The notes under the pieces: generated by a model | The model's input: only the letters and a program-made list of their open reading frames with translations | Database searches by the model: none | Told to the model about the DNA's origin: nothing | Position numbers and translations under genes: made by a program | NCBI GenBank assembly: GCA_021818565.1 | Contig: JAKATV010000531.1 | Span: 1-11,161, forward strand | Reading direction: 5' to 3' | Length of the DNA stretch: 11,161 nt | DNA from: Planctomycetota bacterium | GTDB taxonomy: Bacteria; Planctomycetota; Phycisphaerae; WQYP01 | Shown here: piece after piece, positions 8,932 to 11,161 of the stretch | Position numbering within the stretch: the stretch's first letter is position 1 | Layout of the letters: each line of letters starts with the position of its first letter

Positions 8932-10017
8932 ATGGCAGCGAAGATCAGCGAATCTAAAATTCAGATACATCCGGTCATGGTGCTGGCGGGAAGTGAGGCG
9001 TACTTGCGCCGCCAGTGGCTGGGGCGAATACGGCGGGCGGCTCTGGATGAGTCTTCCATGGACGCGGGATACATTCGTATGGAAACCAATGTGTCCGTCA
9101 CAGCATTACTGGATGAATGCCGGACCTTTGGCATGTTTTCCAGCCGCAAGTTAGTCGTGCTTGAGCCGGCGGATATGCTGCTTAAGGGCCGGGGCGGCAA
9201 CAATTCTGAACCGCAAAATGAGCCTGATGAAGATCAAGTCGAAGAGTTGGCGGCTTCCGGCGGTTCGGCAGCGCGCGATCTGATTTTGCGCTATGCCCAG
9301 GCTCCCAGTGACAACGCCACGCTGGTACTGATCTGCGATAACTGGGTTAAAACAACGCGCCTGCACAAATTTTTAGATAAACAAGGTGCCGTGATCCTCT
9401 GTCAGCCGATGAAGGAAGATGAAGTTCCTCGCTGGCTGACACAGCACGCGCGAACAGAGTTTGCAAAAACCATCGACGCCCAGGCGGCCATACGTCTGGC
9501 GGAACTGGTGGGCACGGATTTGGGACGCCTGGAAAGTGAATTGGCAAAATTGGCGTTATTCGCGGATAAACAAACCGCGATTACCACCGCAATGGTCGAT
9601 GAATTGGTAGGATTTCAACATGAACAGGTCGTATGGAGTCTTATTGACGCCCTGGCGGCGGGGAATGCCAAGGAAGCATTAGCGCGCCATACAGAACTAT
9701 GGCAGATGGATGCCCGGATCGGATTCACTCTGGTGGGTGCCATATTTTTCTGGATGGGACAGGTATTGCGCGCCCGGGAGATGCTGGATCGGCGATTAAG
9801 TGATAATCAGATTATCAAGGAACTGAAACTCTGGCCGGCCCCACGCGCCAGTGCCGTTTTGGCTTCCGCCCGCCGTTGGGGAATCGAAGGTAGCCGCCGG
9901 GTCAGCGCCGCGTTGCTGACAGCGGACATGGCGGCCAAAACCAGCCTGGGCGATCCGCAACGCAACATGGAGCGCTTTATCGTGCAGGCATGTACAAGTC
10001 TGGATATACCGGCGTAG
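8932..10017 (+). CDS. holA: DNA polymerase III delta subunit (clamp loader)
   Basis: Delta subunit of the bacterial clamp loader; it opens the beta sliding clamp so that it can be placed on primed DNA. The 361 residues fit the family length. The N-terminal domain has the pattern VMVLAGSEAYLRRQW (15-29) and the conserved stretch TFGMFSSRKLVVLEPA (65-80), which in delta includes the beta-clamp contact. No P-loop is seen, as expected for delta. The linker motif LVGTDLGRLESELAKLALF (192-210) is characteristic, and the collar domain follows (about 235-355), ending ADMAAKTSLGDPQRNMERF. An acidic, Gly/Asn-rich stretch (about 86-112) looks like an insertion. ATG 8932 is the only reasonable start, because an in-frame TAA lies at 8920; it has no clear Shine-Dalgarno sequence. 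The gene stands alone, divergent from the TPR-peptidase block and convergent with the DinB-like gene, 16 bp apart. It is a housekeeping gene and marks the region as chromosomal. Confidence 0.88.
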   Translation: MAAKISESKIQIHPVMVLAGSEAYLRRQWLGRIRRAALDESSMDAGYIRMETNVSVTALLDECRTFGMFSSRKLVVLEPADMLLKGRGGNNSEPQNEPDEDQVEELAASGGSAARDLILRYAQAPSDNATLVLICDNWVKTTRLHKFLDKQGAVILCQPMKEDEVPRWLTQHARTEFAKTIDAQAAIRLAELVGTDLGRLESELAKLALFADKQTAITTAMVDELVGFQHEQVVWSLIDALAAGNAKEALARHTELWQMDARIGFTLVGAIFFWMGQVLRAREMLDRRLSDNQIIKELKLWPAPRASAVLASARRWGIEGSRRVSAALLTADMAAKTSLGDPQRNMERFIVQACTSLDIPA

Positions 10018-10033
10018 AGCTTTCCGAGCAGCC

Positions 10034-10504
10034 TTAAAGAGGCTTGCCGAGCAATTGCCGTTTATGCTTGAGAAATTTCATGTGGTGATCAAAGTGCTGC
10101 ACATATAGTTTCAGCAGTTCTTCCAACGTAACACGCCCGCGCTGATTGTGCGTACCGGCACGCAGAAAAGCTGTGGCGGGAAGGCGATTGAGAATTGCGG
10201 CGGTCAGGAGACGATTTTTAGCAAAAACTTCAGCGGCCATGGCGGCGTCAAGGTGGTCATAAAACAAATTAGAAGCAAAAGCGCTTTCATCAAATCCGAT
10301 CAGGGTGGGATTGTCTTCCGCAATCACACGTTTCATACGGTCCGATGCAATTAAATCACTGTCCATGACATGCAGAACAATTTGCCGGATACTCCATGTA
10401 TGAGGTATCGGATGGGCGTTAAGTTCCGCCGCACTTAATCCTTTAATGGCCGCGGGAAATACCGATGCCTGCCGCAGATATTCATCAATAATGGCCTGTT
10501 CCAT
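10034..10504 (-). CDS. DinB-superfamily protein (putative metal-dependent enzyme)
   Basis: Protein of 156 residues with the four-helix DinB/YfiT-like pattern. The metal-binding His set is present: H45 in VLHVMDSD and H137/H141 in the C-terminal QHFDHH (HxxxH). HTWSIRQIVLHV (35-46) matches the family's W-S-x-x-x-x-x-x-H stretch. Members include thiol transferases and many proteins of unknown role; the reaction here cannot be stated. The frame stays open to an upstream ATG at 10570, adding 22 mostly hydrophobic residues. I chose ATG 10504 because GGAGAA (minus strand, 10517-10512) sits seven bases before it, and the family starts at this point. The gene ends 16 bp from the convergent holA stop and is divergent from the secreted-protein gene. 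Family call is good, function unknown. Confidence 0.82.
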   Translation of the reverse strand: MEQAIIDEYLRQASVFPAAIKGLSAAELNAHPIPHTWSIRQIVLHVMDSDLIASDRMKRVIAEDNPTLIGFDESAFASNLFYDHLDAAMAAEVFAKNRLLTAAILNRLPATAFLRAGTHNQRGRVTLEELLKLYVQHFDHHMKFLKHKRQLLGKPL

Positions 10505-10511
10505 GGTCTGA

Positions 10512-10517
10512 TTCTCC
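10512..10517 (-). promoter_or_regulatory. Shine-Dalgarno sequence deciding the DinB-like start
   Basis: GGAGAA on the minus strand lies seven bases before ATG 10504. The longer start at 10570 has no comparable signal, so the shorter protein is preferred. Confidence 0.6.
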
Positions 10518-10651
10518 AAACAAGGCACTTTCGCATCCACTATCATCAAAACTATCGCGGCAAAAAGCAACCCATATCGCGTTCATCCTTACGCAAAATT
10601 TTTATTTCTTTCATATGACCCAAATACGGTTCCCATAACCTGATTTTCAGA

Positions 10652-10674
10652 GATCACGCGATGTTGCTGTGATC
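10652..10674 (+). repeat. Inverted repeat GATCAC-N11-GTGATC upstream of the secreted-protein gene
   Basis: Six-base arms with an 11-base spacer are followed three bases later by a run of five T, 18 bases before the Shine-Dalgarno sequence. It could be a dimer operator or a hairpin in the leader. No plus-strand gene lies between holA and this point, apart from the convergent DinB-like gene, so a plain terminator for an upstream gene is unlikely. Confidence 0.3.
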
Positions 10675-10691
10675 CAATTTTTATCTCTCTC

Positions 10692-10697
10692 GGAGGA
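10692..10697 (+). promoter_or_regulatory. Strong Shine-Dalgarno sequence for a TTG start
   Basis: GGAGGA lies seven bases before TTG 10705. There is no in-frame ATG nearby, and the only other upstream candidate, GTG 10669, would place this site inside the coding sequence. The site therefore decides for TTG. Confidence 0.75.
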
Positions 10698-10704
10698 ACT
10701 AATC

Positions 10705-11161
10705 TTGCGTACACCGAATTCCAAAATATGCCTTGGCAAGGCCCTGGCTTTAGCGGCGGCCTGCACCGCCACTTTGGCTCTGGCCGCAGCCCATGCAAAC
10801 GCCGGCCCAACTGTGGCACCCGGATATTCACTGACTACCTTTGCGTCCCCCTTTACGGTCGCGGGATTGAATCAGGGAATTATCCCCGGCGCTTCGCAGG
10901 TTGTCAGCGCCCCGGACGACATTACCGTTGCCGGCAACAGTGTGTTTATCGGATGGGGCAACAACGTCATGTCCGACGGCAGCGACGGCGGCCAAAGCGT
11001 TGTGGCACAATACACCCTTACCGGACAGTTGGTTAACCACTTTAATGTGACCGGCCACGTGGAAGGCCTGGCCATGGGCAATAACGGCCTGCTGTACACC
11101 GATGAAAATGAAGACGGCAACTCCGCGTTGACCGTAATCAACACTGCCACCGGCAGTCAGA
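10705..11161 (+). CDS. Secreted protein with beta-propeller-like N-terminal part (partial, C-terminus off window)
   Basis: The frame is open from TTG 10705 to the window end (152 codons). The start is set by a strong GGAGGA seven bases upstream, and the first residues are a textbook Sec signal peptide. It has a basic N-region (MRTPNSK..K), an Ala/Leu-rich core (about 13-29) and an ANA cleavage site at 31-33 before GPT, so the mature protein is exported. The mature part is rich in Gly, Asn, Thr and Val, with blade-like repeats such as DDITVAGNSVFIGWG and VEGLAMGNNGLLYTDENEDG. These resemble NHL/lactonase-type propellers, in which strands alternate with GN turns. No catalytic residues can be named from this part. 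Proteins of this look often end in a PEP-CTERM or similar sorting signal, which would lie beyond the window. It is transcribed divergently from the DinB-like gene. Secretion is firm; the propeller is inference. Confidence 0.75.
   Translation, partial: MRTPNSKICLGKALALAAACTATLALAAAHANAGPTVAPGYSLTTFASPFTVAGLNQGIIPGASQVVSAPDDITVAGNSVFIGWGNNVMSDGSDGGQSVVAQYTLTGQLVNHFNVTGHVEGLAMGNNGLLYTDENEDGNSALTVINTATGSQ

Larger units (their letters stand above)
10505..10704. other. Divergent spacer between the DinB-like gene and the secreted-protein gene
   Basis: About 200 bp of AT-richer sequence with no gene I can support. It holds the ribosome-binding sites of both neighbours and an inverted repeat at 10652-10674. 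No promoter pair on either strand was convincing. Confidence 0.5.

Noticed and set aside
10018..10050. Short hairpin AGCCT-TAAAG-AGGCT at the convergent gene ends as a shared terminator
   Set aside because: The stem is only five pairs, runs into the DinB-like coding end and has no T-run on either side.
10024..10054. Seven-base direct repeat CCGAGCA (10024 and 10048)
   Set aside because: It is too short to be an attachment site or insertion scar and could be chance.
10505..10570. N-terminal extension of the DinB-like protein by 22 hydrophobic residues
   Set aside because: No Shine-Dalgarno sequence precedes ATG 10570, whereas ATG 10504 has GGAGAA at good spacing and fits the family start.
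10705..10770. Lipobox reading of AAAC (Cys20) in the secreted protein
   Set aside because: The residue three before Cys is Ala rather than Leu/Val/Ile, and the hydrophobic core continues to a clear ANA cleavage site.

Overview
The window carries six protein-coding genes, two of them cut by the window ends. It reads as chromosomal DNA of a diderm (Gram-negative-type) bacterium of moderate GC content. The evidence is a LolA-like periplasmic carrier, an RND/MMPL exporter, signal-peptide-bearing proteins and a bacterial replication-clamp-loader subunit. Very long TPR proteins, a TTG start and uneven Shine-Dalgarno use would suit a member of the Planctomycetota/PVC group, but nothing in the window proves the phylum. 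I saw no tRNA, rRNA, CRISPR array, transposase or phage gene.

Left arm (bases 1-8611, all minus strand) is an operon-like block of three genes, read from right to left. First comes a 1663-residue TPR protein with a papain-like C39-type peptidase domain near its N-terminal third (8611 to 3620). It is followed after 39 bp by a LolA-like lipoprotein/lipid-carrier protein (3580 to 2750). That gene overlaps by an ATGA junction the start of a large MMPL/RND-family exporter (2753, running off the window at base 1). The exporter frame was rebuilt by reading the minus strand because it has no stop inside the window. After its twelfth membrane helix it continues, without a stop, into an extra hydrophobic segment ending in a lipobox-like LAGC and a Pro/Ala-rich linker, so a lipoprotein-like module appears to be fused to the exporter.

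Right arm: a 320-bp divergent spacer (8612-8931) separates this block from holA, the DNA polymerase III delta subunit (8932-10017, plus). A DinB-superfamily putative metal-dependent protein is encoded convergently (10504 to 10034, minus; its start was moved inward because of a good Shine-Dalgarno sequence). A divergent spacer then leads to a TTG-initiated secreted protein with a clear signal peptide and a beta-propeller-like start (10705 to the window end, plus).

Most interesting is the left block: a soluble TPR/C39-type cysteine peptidase with an apparently intact catalytic set, encoded with a LolA-like carrier and an exporter carrying a lipoprotein-like tail. LolA-MMPL pairs are known in aryl-polyene/xanthomonadin-type lipid pigment clusters. 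The added TPR-peptidase and the fusion make this a candidate undescribed envelope export machine; its cargo cannot be read from this window.
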